A stretch of 64,000 bases of DNA from Gracilariopsis chorda (taxonomy: Eukaryota; Rhodophyta; Florideophyceae; Gracilariales; Gracilariaceae). The notes beneath the pieces are model-generated. The model was not told where the DNA came from and ran no database searches. It saw only the letters and a list, made by a program, of their open reading frames with translations. The DNA lies in assembly GCA_003194525.1 (NCBI GenBank), contig NBIV01000128.1, forward strand, positions 124,001 to 188,000, read 5' to 3'. Of the stretch, positions 11,434-20,018 are shown in pieces. The translations under genes and the position numbers were made by a program. Every line of letters begins with the position of its first letter. Position 1 is the first letter of the stretch.

Positions 11434-12490
11434 ATGTTGCACAGTGTCATGATAATCACTGGGCGGGGTGGGATTCTTTTATACCGACGAAGCATATCGA
11501 AACCACTAAATCAACCTAGAATGATTGCTGGTTTGGTCACGGCGATGTGTGAATTCTCGATGGGAGCTATATCATTGCCAGTAGCTACAGTCGAACTTGA
11601 AGACACATGTCTCTCGCTTGTAGAGCTTCCCGTAGATGATCTTCACAGAGACAAGGAATTCCTTCGCGCCGTAGTGTTCCACGATTCGAGTGATGTGCGT
11701 GATTTTCATCATCTCTTGTGCGCAACGAAGGATTGGGCGTGTGAGGAGCAAAATGCAACCTGTACTAACTGTTGTCCGTCTCTGCAGGGCCCTTCTTATG
11801 GACATGTGCTAGGGTTGGAATTGCTCACCATGTTTAAAGCGGAATACGGAGAGCGTCTGCTTAATATGCAACTCGGTAACGAAGAATATGTTGAGCACGT
11901 GTTCAAACCGTTCAACGCAAAAGTGCGCACGGCAGTTATCTCGTCGGTGAAACCACTCATGAGGGCACGTAAGTCAAGGCACGAGACCATTATCCTCGAA
12001 TGAGCATCTGCAGGAATCGTCATATTCTAACGTAGCGCATACGCAGTGGAAGCAGAACCTGGAGTGAAACAAGTGTTTCTTCTCCAACACAATCCAGATG
12101 ACACCTTCAGCAAGTCGTTATACCGAATCTGGTATTCGTCGTCTCCTGTAGGGGGCGGCACTTTGCTTGCAGATCTCCAAGCATTGCTGTCAGCAGGGGA
12201 TGATGTGCTGGCGAAACAAGGAGATGAAAGTTCGGTCATCACTCTGGGCAATAATGTACGAATTGAGCGATTGGAAGCTGCGACAATGCTGGTATTAACG
12301 CATCCGTCAAGTTCATGCGCATCGGTACAAAACGCGATTATCAGTTGTACAAGAGTACTCGCAAACTGTAAGTATAGCTTCTTTTTTCGTTTCGCGGCGA
12401 CTAAACTGAGATTGGATGAGACGTTGACTAACTGCGAACGCAGTGTTCTCACTGATGCGAGGGCTTAAGGGTTCACATGGACAGCACTAG
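11434..12490 (+). CDS. longin-like domain protein, three exons
   Basis: Gene model: exons 11434-11968, 12047-12367 and 12444-12490, with introns of 78 and 76 nt. Both introns start GTAAGT and end in CAG, with branch-like TTCTAAC and TGACTAAC. Joining them keeps the frame and ends at TAG 12488-12490. The N-terminus (MLHSVMIITGRGGILLYRR, then a hydrophobic strand SLVELPV) has the alternating pattern of a longin fold, as in trafficking proteins of the Mon1/Ccz1/HPS or adaptor/SRX type. I cannot name the family with confidence. The later part is mixed alpha/beta with no recognised motif. The last exon overlaps the end of the convergent APH-1 gene. A role in vesicle trafficking is an inference from fold alone. 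Confidence 0.7.
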
Positions 12491-13280
12491 TAGTAGGGAC
12501 TGGGCGGTTGGGACGAGATTCTCCAAAGAGAGGGGAATCAACGTCAAAACGACCACGGTTATTGAGGCCGACGTTAGGTCGAAGTCTGTGCTTGGTGAGA
12601 CCAATGGTGAGACAGAAGAGTATGGCATCAATAGACCAAACAGCTATGAGACCGCGTATACAACCATTTTGGCGTCGGTTGAGCAGGGTGACTTCCGAAG
12701 CACCCAAATGCAAACCGTAGATAACGAACATGGTCAACCATCCCATCTCAACATAGTAAGCCGGCCACACAAGAATGGCCAAGAGAAGATGCAAAATATA
12801 AAAGGCCAGCGCGAACAAGCTGCCAGCAACGACAAAGTTAACGGGGCAGTGTTCGACGTAGATTCCGGTGTCATCTGACAACTCACTCGCCACTATGGAA
12901 TAGAAATTGACGGCGATGGACATGAACCCGAAACCTGCACCGACAGCCGCACTCGTACGAAATTGATTCTTGACTCCCGGTCGGAGAAAAGCCTTTACAT
13001 TATCGCCCAGCCGACCCAGAGTACGGAAACCATAGCTAAGTGCAAATCGCGCAAGTTCTTGCATTGTGACTGATAGAAACAACACCCAGGGGTAGGTCTT
13101 CTTGAGCGGAGGTACAGCTAACCAGAACGCGGCGGCGAGCATCAGCGCTATACACCAGGCGAATGCAGATAGGATTGCGATGACGAGGAGATGAGCGCGG
13201 CGTTGAAGAATTACAAGCCATAGCGCAAAGAAGGGACCAGTGGATAGGAAAAGTACACCGAAAGCGACCATAGTAACCAT
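12465..13280 (-). CDS. APH1: APH-1-like gamma-secretase subunit
   Basis: A 271-aa single-exon protein with about seven hydrophobic segments. The order matches APH-1, the scaffold that stabilises presenilin and nicastrin in the gamma-secretase intramembrane protease. The N-terminus VAFGVLFLSTGPFFALWL resembles the family start (FGCTFVAFGPAFALF). A GxxxG pair (G114, G118) lies in the fourth segment, and the two conserved intramembrane His residues appear as H164 (YILHLLL) and H191 (YGLHLGASEVTLLN). The tail is hydrophilic. The start is the ATG at 13280. Its 3-prime end overlaps the last exon of the longin-like gene. Upstream it faces the DnaJ zinc-finger gene across about 460 bp, so the promoter may be shared. 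Confidence 0.85.
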   Translation of the reverse strand: MVTMVAFGVLFLSTGPFFALWLVILQRRAHLLVIAILSAFAWCIALMLAAAFWLAVPPLKKTYPWVLFLSVTMQELARFALSYGFRTLGRLGDNVKAFLRPGVKNQFRTSAAVGAGFGFMSIAVNFYSIVASELSDDTGIYVEHCPVNFVVAGSLFALAFYILHLLLAILVWPAYYVEMGWLTMFVIYGLHLGASEVTLLNRRQNGCIRGLIAVWSIDAILFCLTIGLTKHRLRPNVGLNNRGRFDVDSPLFGESRPNRPVPTTSAVHVNP

Positions 13281-13447
13281 TATTGGTAGTTGTTGGTGTA
13301 TTGCTCAACGAGTACTGAGGGAAGGGCGCTTCGCAGGCGAGCGCGTATCGTAGATACACCGAGCACTCGGAAAGAAAAGGCGAGGATCAGCGCGGAACGG
13401 CGGACATGAGTGCGGCGCGTAGTGTTTCGGTCCGCGGCTTACGGAAT

Positions 13448-13506
13448 GAATGCGCAGACTGGTAGATAGTAGATAGCGAATGCGCAGACTATCGTAGTCT
13501 ATATAG
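13448..13506 (+). promoter_or_regulatory. direct repeat and TATA-like element in divergent promoter
   Basis: GAATGCGCAGACT occurs twice (13448-13460 and 13478-13490), 30 bp apart, followed by TATATAG at 13500-13506. The site lies between divergent APH-1 and the DnaJ zinc-finger gene, about 240 bp before the latter's ATG. A promoter role is an inference. Confidence 0.4.
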
Positions 13507-13741
13507 CAGATAGGATGAGTTCAACCAACAGCGTCCGACAGTCCAACAGCCAGCAGTACAGTAGCCGAAAGATACTGTACCCTCCGACAAGGAGATCACA
13601 GTAACCGATGTGAGCGCATCCCTCAAGCAACACATCAATTCAAGCAATATCTCGCCCAAGCGCTTCTCCTTCGTTCTGGCCTATTCTCGCCCTCGTTGCG
13701 GCTCTGAACGGAGGCTCCAAATCGACCTCCCAAGAGGCACG

Positions 13742-14389
13742 ATGCAAACGTGCGCGCTTCGAGTGGGTATACTTCCAGGCGCGGCTTTGGGCGGTTTTCT
13801 GGGAGGCGTCATCGTGACTCGATTAACGGGGAGACTATCGCGGACGCGAGAACGGACGAGCCTTTTTGTGAGAAGAAGGGCACGGAGGCGATGCCCCCGT
13901 TGTGCCGGTTTCGGCATTTCGCGATGCACTCTTTGCGACGGCGAAGGTATTTGTGTACGTTTCAATTGTGCGATTGGAGTGATTCAGGGCGCAGATTGCT
14001 AACGATGTTTGCGCGCACCCCCTTTGTTCTTTTTATTACAGAGTTATACGGTGAAGGTTACGCGATTTCTGCCGTGCCCTTTATGCGTGATGCGCCGATA
14101 CATCCCGTGTTCCATGTGCAATGGATCTGGAGTACGTCCCTCGGGCGGGTTGAGGCTGCATTTCGACACGGCCATCATAGCAATTCGTCGATGTTTCGAT
14201 CAAGCGCGCAGCGCTTTACTACTATCCGCAGTAGTAGCGCACGAAGCGTACCTACCGAAAATGCGTGTGGTCCCTCAGGCGCAACGCGCACAGCACATGC
14301 TGCAGTCGACGTTGCAGGGCAGCCACACCAGCAGCGCTTTGTTTCCGAAACAAGGTCCATTCGTACCCGATATGAAAAGCGACTGCTGA
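13742..14389 (+). CDS. DnaJ-type (CxxCxGxG) zinc-finger protein, possibly organellar
   Basis: The start is the first in-frame ATG, at 13742. Exon 1 ends at 13954. An 87-nt intron (GTACGT, branch TTGCTAAC, ends TTACAG) leads to exon 2 at 14042. The spliced product has four cysteine pairs of the DnaJ zinc-finger kind: CPRCAGFG, CTLCDGEG, CPLCVMRR and CSMCNGSG. Plastid chaperones such as BSD2 carry similar modules without a J domain. Before them is a glycine-rich hydrophobic stretch (GILPGAALGGFLGGVIV) that could be membrane-inserted or part of a targeting region. Open reading continues to TGA at 14389. However, a second GTACGT right after the last motif (14132) with a possible acceptor at 14231 would end the protein at 14234 and avoid overlap with the convergent neighbour. 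Confidence 0.65.
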
Positions 14390-14701
14390 AGCAAAACCCA
14401 CGCCAACCATGACGCCGCAGAAGGCGCCTACAATGGTTCCGTCATGTGCGAAGGGAGTTGATGAAAGTGACGGGGTCACAACGGCACTTTTTCTGCCGAA
14501 TGGACGCATGTGACCTATGCCCACTGCGAGACCGTAGCCAGCGCCCGCGAAACAGCCGATGGAGAGTCCTGCGGCGGCGCGCGGTTTGGCGGTAGGTTTC
14601 TTTGAAGTTGTTTTGATGGTGAAGCGATTGGGGGACGGGGTGAGTTGCGGATGTAATGAGTCGCCCATTCTTGTCGGTATCTTTAGCAGTGTTAAGCGCA
14701 T
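14252..14701 (-). CDS. glycine-rich putative membrane protein
   Basis: A 149-aa frame opens with ATG at 14701; a second Met is 11 codons later. Two glycine/alanine-rich hydrophobic segments (AAAGLSIGCFAGAGYGLAVG and TIVGAFCGVMVGVGFASAVA) look like paired transmembrane helices with small-residue packing. The N-terminal 45 residues are basic and Ser/Thr/Pro-rich, which could be organelle targeting. I do not recognise a named family. It converges on the DnaJ zinc-finger gene, with 138 bp of overlap unless that gene has a second intron. It diverges from NSA2. Confidence 0.55.
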   Translation of the reverse strand: MRLTLLKIPTRMGDSLHPQLTPSPNRFTIKTTSKKPTAKPRAAAGLSIGCFAGAGYGLAVGIGHMRPFGRKSAVVTPSLSSTPFAHDGTIVGAFCGVMVGVGFASAVAFHIGYEWTLFRKQSAAGVAALQRRLQHVLCALRLRDHTHFR

Positions 14702-15018
14702 AAAGGAGACGACGGGGGTTAGGTGAGCTTGTTGTGCTGGAGTTATCTACCCTTCGGTAATTGGTGGCGCAAGTGCTCAATCTGTGCTGTTCAGCGCCAG
14801 CCTCATTTTGGCACGGTTGCCCGTCCACGTGTTCCACGTTGGTATCCACCGTCGACGACGTCGGTACTACCAACGTAGACGAGCGACCCAAATGCTGGGG
14901 CTGTGCAGACCACCAAACACGGACGCGCCGCATAGCTGCTATCGTCAACGGTACGAAGCGAGGACGGCAAAAGAAACGTGAATCGCCACGAGTTACTTAG
15001 AGTGGGAAGCAGTGCGAG
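14702..15018. other. divergent intergenic region before NSA2
   Basis: This 317-bp spacer separates the glycine-rich protein gene (reverse) from NSA2 (forward) and must contain both promoters. No TATA box is obvious. Short open frames here have no coding support. Confidence 0.4.
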
Positions 15019-15807
15019 ATGGCGCAGGGAGAGTACATCGAGCTACACCGCAAGCGGTATGGCGTGCGCATGGACACGCACGAGCGGCAGCGCAAGCGCA
15101 ACGCAAGAGAAGCGCGTCGGCGAGCGGCACAAGCGCGCAACCTGACCGGCATCAAAGCGAAACTGTTTAATAAGCAGCGATTCAAGGAGAAGGCGGCGAT
15201 GAAGAAGGCAATCAACCAGCACTTTGAAAACGACAAACAAAGCTCCAGACCGCGCGACGACTCAGTGCAGGACGGCGCGCTGCCGGCGTACCTGTTGGAC
15301 AGAGAGCAGCAGGCACGAAGCAAAGTGCTGAGCAACACGCTGAAGCAAAAGCGGAAGGAAAAGGGCGGAAAATGGGATGTGCCGCTGCCAAAGGTGCGCG
15401 CCATTGCGGAGGATGAGATGTTCAAGGTGATTAAGACGGGCAAAAGGCAGAAGAAACAGTGGAAGAGAATGGTGACTAAGGTTACCTACGTGGGAGAAGC
15501 GTTTACTAGGAAGGCGCCAAAGTATGAACGATTCATTCGTCCGATGGGGCTGCGCTTCAAAAAGGCGCACGTTACGCACCCGGAGCTGAAGACGACGTTC
15601 TGTCTGGGTATCATTGGCGTGAAGAAAAACCCCAGCAGCGCCATGTTCACGCAGCTGGGCGTCATCACGCGCGGAACCATCATCGAGGTGAACGTGTCGG
15701 AACTGGGGCTGGTCACCAACTCGGGCAAGGTGGTGTGGGGCAAGTACGCGCAGGTGACCAACAACCCGGAGAACGACGGATGTATCAACGCTGTGCTATG
15801 TGTATGA
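15019..15807 (+). CDS. NSA2: ribosome biogenesis protein NSA2
   Basis: A 262-aa intronless protein, close to the usual length of about 260. It matches NSA2/TINP1 end to end. The N-terminal [18 protein letters not shown] begins a long basic helical region. The middle has [18 protein letters not shown] and [11 protein letters not shown], and the C-terminal S8e-like beta domain includes [18 protein letters not shown]-type sequence and [12 protein letters not shown] at the end. NSA2 is a nucleolar factor of pre-60S particles needed for maturation of 27S pre-rRNA. The start ATG at 15019 fits the family N-terminus. Codon usage is GC-rich compared with the flanking transposons. Confidence 0.97.
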   Translation: MAQGEYIELHRKRYGVRMDTHERQRKRNAREARRRAAQARNLTGIKAKLFNKQRFKEKAAMKKAINQHFENDKQSSRPRDDSVQDGALPAYLLDREQQARSKVLSNTLKQKRKEKGGKWDVPLPKVRAIAEDEMFKVIKTGKRQKKQWKRMVTKVTYVGEAFTRKAPKYERFIRPMGLRFKKAHVTHPELKTTFCLGIIGVKKNPSSAMFTQLGVITRGTIIEVNVSELGLVTNSGKVVWGKYAQVTNNPENDGCINAVLCV

Positions 15808-15834
15808 GTGTATGACGTGTCGCGATGGCGCAAC

Positions 15835-15879
15835 TGTCACGTTGACAAGTGTCACGTTGACAAGTGCCACGTCGACAGC
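15835..15879 (+). repeat. three tandem 15-mers after NSA2
   Basis: TGTCACGTTGACAAG occurs twice in tandem (15835-15849, 15850-15864), followed by a diverged third unit TGCCACGTCGACAGC. It lies 28 bp after the NSA2 stop, probably in the 3-prime UTR. Each unit has a GTCACGTTGAC near-palindrome. Confidence 0.8.
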
Positions 15880-16317
15880 TTCATGTGGCGCCGATGCTTA
15901 CGTTTTCGTGCTGCGCGCGTGCAACGCACTCACCGTTTGCTCCGGCACGCGTCTTGTAAGCGCGCGCGTCTTTTCCATTCACTTTTTGGACACCTGCGCG
16001 CCGCCCGTTGATGCAATGCCATCATTTGGAACGCGACGCGCTTCCCGCGCAGACGCGAGACCCGCCCTCTTCTTTCGCTTTAAAAGTAGAGGCGGTACGC
16101 TGCATCCTTCTCACAGCCCGCCCTCACTCGTCTTCACCGTAGCCTGCTGTCCCCGCTTCCCGTTCTTGTTCTACTCTCCCCCTTTCTCAACCTTGTGCCT
16201 GGCTTAAAAAAGTGCGCTTGCTCACTTGTCGTTTGTTCGCTTCTCCTTCCTTCTGTTCGCCACACACTTGAGACTGCTGCTCGCTCAACTTGAGTCGTCA
16301 CACCTGCGTTTTGAGAC
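15880..16317. other. promoter region of BAR-like gene 1
   Basis: A pyrimidine-rich non-coding stretch before the ATG at 16318. CTTTAAAAG near 16077-16084 is a possible TATA-like element. The C/T-rich sequence after it would be the 5-prime UTR. Confidence 0.35.
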
Positions 16318-17319
16318 ATGGCTGGAATTAAACACGCTACTAAGAAGAAATTCGCAAAGTCTACCACCCGCAAAAAGACCATTCAGTCCGGTATCAGTGC
16401 CGAGTTCACCAATCTGCGCAAGCAGCTCAGCTCGGTTGGCACCGCCGTCAAATCGCTCATTGCTAACATTGGCACGGCGCGTGACTCATGGCTGGCCATC
16501 TCAAAAGAGCAAACCAACTTTGCTGAGACTATTTACGCCGCCGTGTCAACGGAGGGCGAGGTGCGTTCGCATGCGAAGGAAGTGCAGGCTGCGCTGCATC
16601 AACTGCAGCAAAAGCTGCTTGCTACGGAGGGTGCCAACAGTCCGCATCGAAAGGTCACCGCCGTGCTCGACGGCTACTTGAAGAATGTTCAAGATGTTGA
16701 AGCGGATGGTTCACATGTGCAGGATAGCTATTCAGAAGTGCTGCGCTACCAGAAGAAGGTGGATCGTTTGCAGAAGAAACCTGGAAAGAGACAATCTCAA
16801 TTACAGCGCAATCTTGAGAAACTCACTGTGGCCAGAAATGCATATCAGGCCAAGCTGGACGAGAATGTTGCTCGTATGAAGGAGGTGTTTGAAAAACATG
16901 AGGTGGTGCTTCAATGTGCGCACCACGCTTTCTGGATTGCGCAGCAGGGCTATTTCACCGCCGTTGATGAAGTCACCAGGGAGGTTCGCTGGGAGAGTGT
17001 TTCGGTACAGGAACGAGTTATGGACGTTGACATTAATCGAAATGCAAAGCTGGCGCTGATTCCCCGCGCGTTGGCTATTATGCCGCCTGTCACGGCTAGT
17101 GAAGTGGGATCTAGTGTGGCTGGTAGCTCGCCGAGTGCTAAGGTGCCGCGTATCACGGCGGCTTCGTCTGTTAAGAGTGTTGGGGAAGGTAAGAAGGAAG
17201 AGAGTGACAAGAAGGACGGGGTGGACACTGAGGTTGCCACTACTCCCCAATGCACTCCTAAGAAAGCACCTGAGTCTGAACCAGTCACTCCTGAAGTGAA
17301 GCCCGTAGAAACACACTAA
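16318..17319 (+). CDS. BAR-like coiled-coil protein 1
   Basis: A 333-aa intronless protein. Residues about 25-240 form long amphipathic helices with heptad pattern, resembling BAR-domain proteins that bind and bend membranes as dimers. The N-terminus (AGIKHATKKKFAKSTTRKK) is strongly basic and could contact lipid. After about residue 260 the chain is low-complexity, rich in Ser, Lys, Thr and Pro, ending in a run of TP motifs that look like phosphorylation sites. It is clearly related to the protein encoded at 39597-40325: both share the layout EFxxxxxQLSxVxTA near the start and similar helix lengths. Assignment to BAR is by pattern, not by invariant residues. Its end lies 86 bp from the convergent SRP14 gene. 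Confidence 0.65.
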   Translation: MAGIKHATKKKFAKSTTRKKTIQSGISAEFTNLRKQLSSVGTAVKSLIANIGTARDSWLAISKEQTNFAETIYAAVSTEGEVRSHAKEVQAALHQLQQKLLATEGANSPHRKVTAVLDGYLKNVQDVEADGSHVQDSYSEVLRYQKKVDRLQKKPGKRQSQLQRNLEKLTVARNAYQAKLDENVARMKEVFEKHEVVLQCAHHAFWIAQQGYFTAVDEVTREVRWESVSVQERVMDVDINRNAKLALIPRALAIMPPVTASEVGSSVAGSSPSAKVPRITAASSVKSVGEGKKEESDKKDGVDTEVATTPQCTPKKAPESEPVTPEVKPVETH

Positions 17320-17404
17320 GAAAAGTTCAAGCTTGTAATGCATAAAAGGGATTTCGTTTGTCGTTTTAAACGTAGCCATATGTAGTGCGTTGTGTTGCTT
17401 TCGG

Positions 17405-17790
17405 TTAGGTGGCGGTGTTACCGGACTTGCGCGCTCGCTTGGGTTTTTGCAAGTTGGTGGTGTTGGCCTTGATAATGGTGAAAAGATCCATGTGAAAACG
17501 CACGTGTTCGTGGGCAGACACGGAGCAGGCGATCTTTCGTTTTCCGTCTGTGGCGCGAACGAGACAGACGGGAGCTGGGGTGGCCTGCGTTTGTCTGCCC
17601 GTGTTGATGGGGCGCGTGACGCGCTTCATCGAGATCCATACGGAACCTTTTGCCTTACTGCGGGGGTGGGAGGTTTGTTCTTTGGGGTTAGCGTGCGGAT
17701 TTGCGTCGGGCGTTGCGCTTTGTGCACTTACTTTTGGGTGTAGAGCTTTGATAGCTCGGTCATGAAGGCGTTTTGGTCTAGGAAGACCAT
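17405..17790 (-). CDS. SRP14: signal recognition particle subunit SRP14, two exons
   Basis: Exon 1 is 17732-17790 (MVFLDQNAFMTELSKLYTQ), then a 74-nt intron (GTAAGT, CGCAG acceptor), then exon 2 at 17405-17657. The joined protein has 103 residues, near the usual core length. It matches SRP14 throughout: FMTELSKLY, KGSVWISMKR, and CLVRATDGKRKIACSVS followed by FHMDLFTIIKAN and a basic tail. With SRP9, SRP14 binds the Alu domain of SRP RNA and pauses translation elongation while the ribosome is brought to the ER. Exon 1 is only 59 nt and was located by its match to the family N-terminus plus splice signals and frame. Confidence 0.93.
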
Positions 17791-18206
17791 TAGTGCGAGA
17801 CTGGGGGGTCGTGCACGGCGATCAGATGTGAGGCGTGGGGCCGGAGGCGCGACGGCGGGATGAATTACCTTCTACGACAGGGTAAAGTCGAACATCGGTG
17901 GAACATTGATTTACGGCGGTAATTAGCCTTCAATTCTTTTTCCACAGGGCCGGAGCACAAATACGGTAGGATTGCTAAATGGTTAAAACCGTTGGGATCA
18001 TCAAGCGAACTACCCTTTGTAAATCAAAATGCGCTACAGCTCATAGAACTCCCCTTAGCTAAATAATTAGCGAACCATTAGCAGCTTTACACAGCTGTAT
18101 CTACTCATGCATGTGGTGGTTGATATACGTGTACCAGCTGCGACTATCATCAGTTCACACCGGACATGTGGCCTAGTCGTTTTGACTATGACAATGCAGA
18201 CGTATG
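17791..18206. other. SRP14 upstream region
   Basis: No gene was recognised. It should carry the SRP14 promoter on the reverse strand. The right edge, GTATG at 18202-18206, is the target duplication of the adjacent Copia element. Confidence 0.4.
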
Positions 18207-18338
18207 TGTGACGAGCCTTACAACTGTCACCAGTGTCCACACGACACGCACACGATTAACGACGACAGTGCCCTTGAAATAGAGTCACCTTCCTGAGTAA
18301 ACAGACCTCCATGAGGGAGGCATGCTTTCAGCGTCACA
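18207..18338 (+). repeat. 5-prime LTR of deleted Copia element (132 bp)
   Basis: TGTGACGAGCCTTACAA continues directly into CTGTCACCAGTG and ends at GCGTCACA. It lacks a 48-nt block present in the 3-prime LTR. Confidence 0.88.
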
Positions 18339-18939
18339 GGTTATGGGCACCCACGCTACCACACATGCCTAAGCCCACCACATCCAACCCCAATAGATAC
18401 CCAAGCGAACGACACAAAACAACAGGCCACAACGCTACCAAAATTATATCTCCACACCTACTAGGACGCAGACCACGCAGGTGACACTACGGATCGCAAA
18501 TCTATGTCAGGCACAGTACACTGCTTCAACGGAACTCCATTTATGTGGTACTCCAAAAAACAACACATCACTGCTCTCTCTACTTGTGAAGCCGAGTAAG
18601 TCGCCTCCTGCTCCGCAGCACAACAAATCCAATGGATAAGGCGACTCCTCTTTGACATGGGATGCACAACAACGACGCCAACCACGTTGCACATCGATAA
18701 CACATCGGCGATTGACGTAGCTAATAACAAGGCACCGACAAAGAAACGGAAGTACATCGATCTACGACGACACTACATCCAAGACCACATACGCAAGAGA
18801 CACATCAAACTCAAACACATACCAACCACGCACATGCTTGCGGACATTATGACCAAGGCTTTGAAGCGACAATTATTCGTGCGCATGATCCGCGCACTAC
18901 ATATACGACTTCACGAAGCTTACCCCAACTCCAGGGGAG

Positions 18940-19119
18940 TGTGACGAGCCTTACAAACACACAAAGAGTTGGGGCAACCTCCGTTCACGCTCAGAGCCTT
19001 ACAACTGTCGCCAGTGTCCACACGACACGCACACGATTAACAAAGACGGTGCCCTTGAAATAGAGTCACCTTCCTGAGTAAACAGACCTCCATGAGGGAG
19101 GCATGCTTTCAGCGTCACA
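18940..19119 (+). repeat. 3-prime LTR of deleted Copia element (180 bp)
   Basis: It begins TGTGACGAGCCTTACAA, then has 48 extra nt ending in a second GAGCCTTACAA, and from there matches the 5-prime LTR to the end with a few substitutions. Confidence 0.88.
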
Positions 19120-19124
19120 GTATG

Positions 19125-19829
19125 AAAATCGAAAACATGATGCAGGAAGGCGGCCCATATCGATGGTCAGCAGCTAGACCTTTCGACGTAAAGAGTAGCT
19201 GAACCTTTACTGTCTTGCAGCTTATGTAAAGAGCAGCAGCAGTCAATCGTCGCTGACCTATCCACGCTAGTGGATTCAACGGAGACGTGTAGCTCACTTG
19301 TCTCCCCTGGCGAAACACCCGAATAAAGAAACTCTTTCCCTTGTTCGACCTTTGATGAAAGTGAAAACGCCACAAGAGTGAAGTTCAAAGCTGAAAATAC
19401 AGGCGCCCTGCGTAACACAGCTAAAAGCCGTCCATGATATTGTACACTTTCGAGCCTTAACTGGAACCATCCGTCAATTCCTTAGGTCTTGCAAGGGCAA
19501 TACCTCCACATTGGTTTCCTGTTGCACAACGGCAGCTATCATAAGCAATATTCAATGTCTTCGCACACCTTTCTCCGCATTTTCTTTCAATGCTTTTTGT
19601 GACTGCTTTTCGTGCAGCTTTTTTGCCTTGTCTGCTGCGTATCTGCCGATAGCTACAAAAGCAATACCACCAACGGTAATTAGATCAACAGGAATTTGAA
19701 TAGCAGTTTCACGTAGGTTTAGAAGGTTACGAGTTAGCAGTGCTACCTCTCAAAGTGACAGTGAAGCAAAAGTCAACGATTCAGAGAGCAGTGACGAAAA
19801 TCAAATGTCTGACGTTTGTTCATGGCAAA
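19125..19829. other. no gene recognised
   Basis: A reverse-strand frame of 83 codons (19167-19418) has no family resemblance and no splice support. The stretch ends at the LTR of gypsy relic 2. Confidence 0.3.
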
Positions 19830-20018
19830 TGCAACAACTGGGATGAACTTGAGGAAGATTTGTTCTTCTGACAGATCGAAGACCGTCATATCTTGAGGCA
19901 AGACAAGAGAGCTCTCGCGTTATATACGCTACTGATTTTCATAATTGCCACCTTTCCCCTACTCTGCAACCCTTTACAGCCTTGGCTCTTCAATTGTCAG
20001 TGCCAGACAGAGTGCTCG
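19830..20018 (-). repeat. 3-prime LTR of gypsy relic 2
   Basis: About 189 bp similar to 24477-24665, including TCATATCTTGAGGCAAGACA and CTCTTCAATTGTCAG. The right boundary is uncertain because the copies diverge. Confidence 0.75.

Larger units (their letters stand above)
18207..19119 (+). mobile_element. internally deleted Ty1/Copia element with target duplication
   Basis: The element is bounded by GTATG at 18202-18206 and 19120-19124. The LTRs begin TGTGACGAGCC and end GCGTCACA. The roughly 600-bp interior keeps a leader (GGTTATGGGC, the probable primer-binding site) and the C-terminal part of Copia RNase H: ALSTCEAE near 18570-18600 with an immediate in-frame TAA, then LHIDNTSAIDVANN and HMLADIMTKAL. 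The element ends with a polypurine tract (CCAGGGGAG) before the 3-prime LTR. Gag, protease, integrase and RT are gone, so it could only have moved with help. Confidence 0.9.

Noticed and set aside
12046-12468. Separate 140-aa gene
   Set aside because: It starts with GTG at an intron acceptor and is exon 2 of the longin-like gene; the end runs into the second intron.
15808-16310. Forward frames after NSA2 (135 and 67 codons)
   Set aside because: They lie in UTR/promoter sequence, one depends on a tandem 15-mer, and none has family resemblance.
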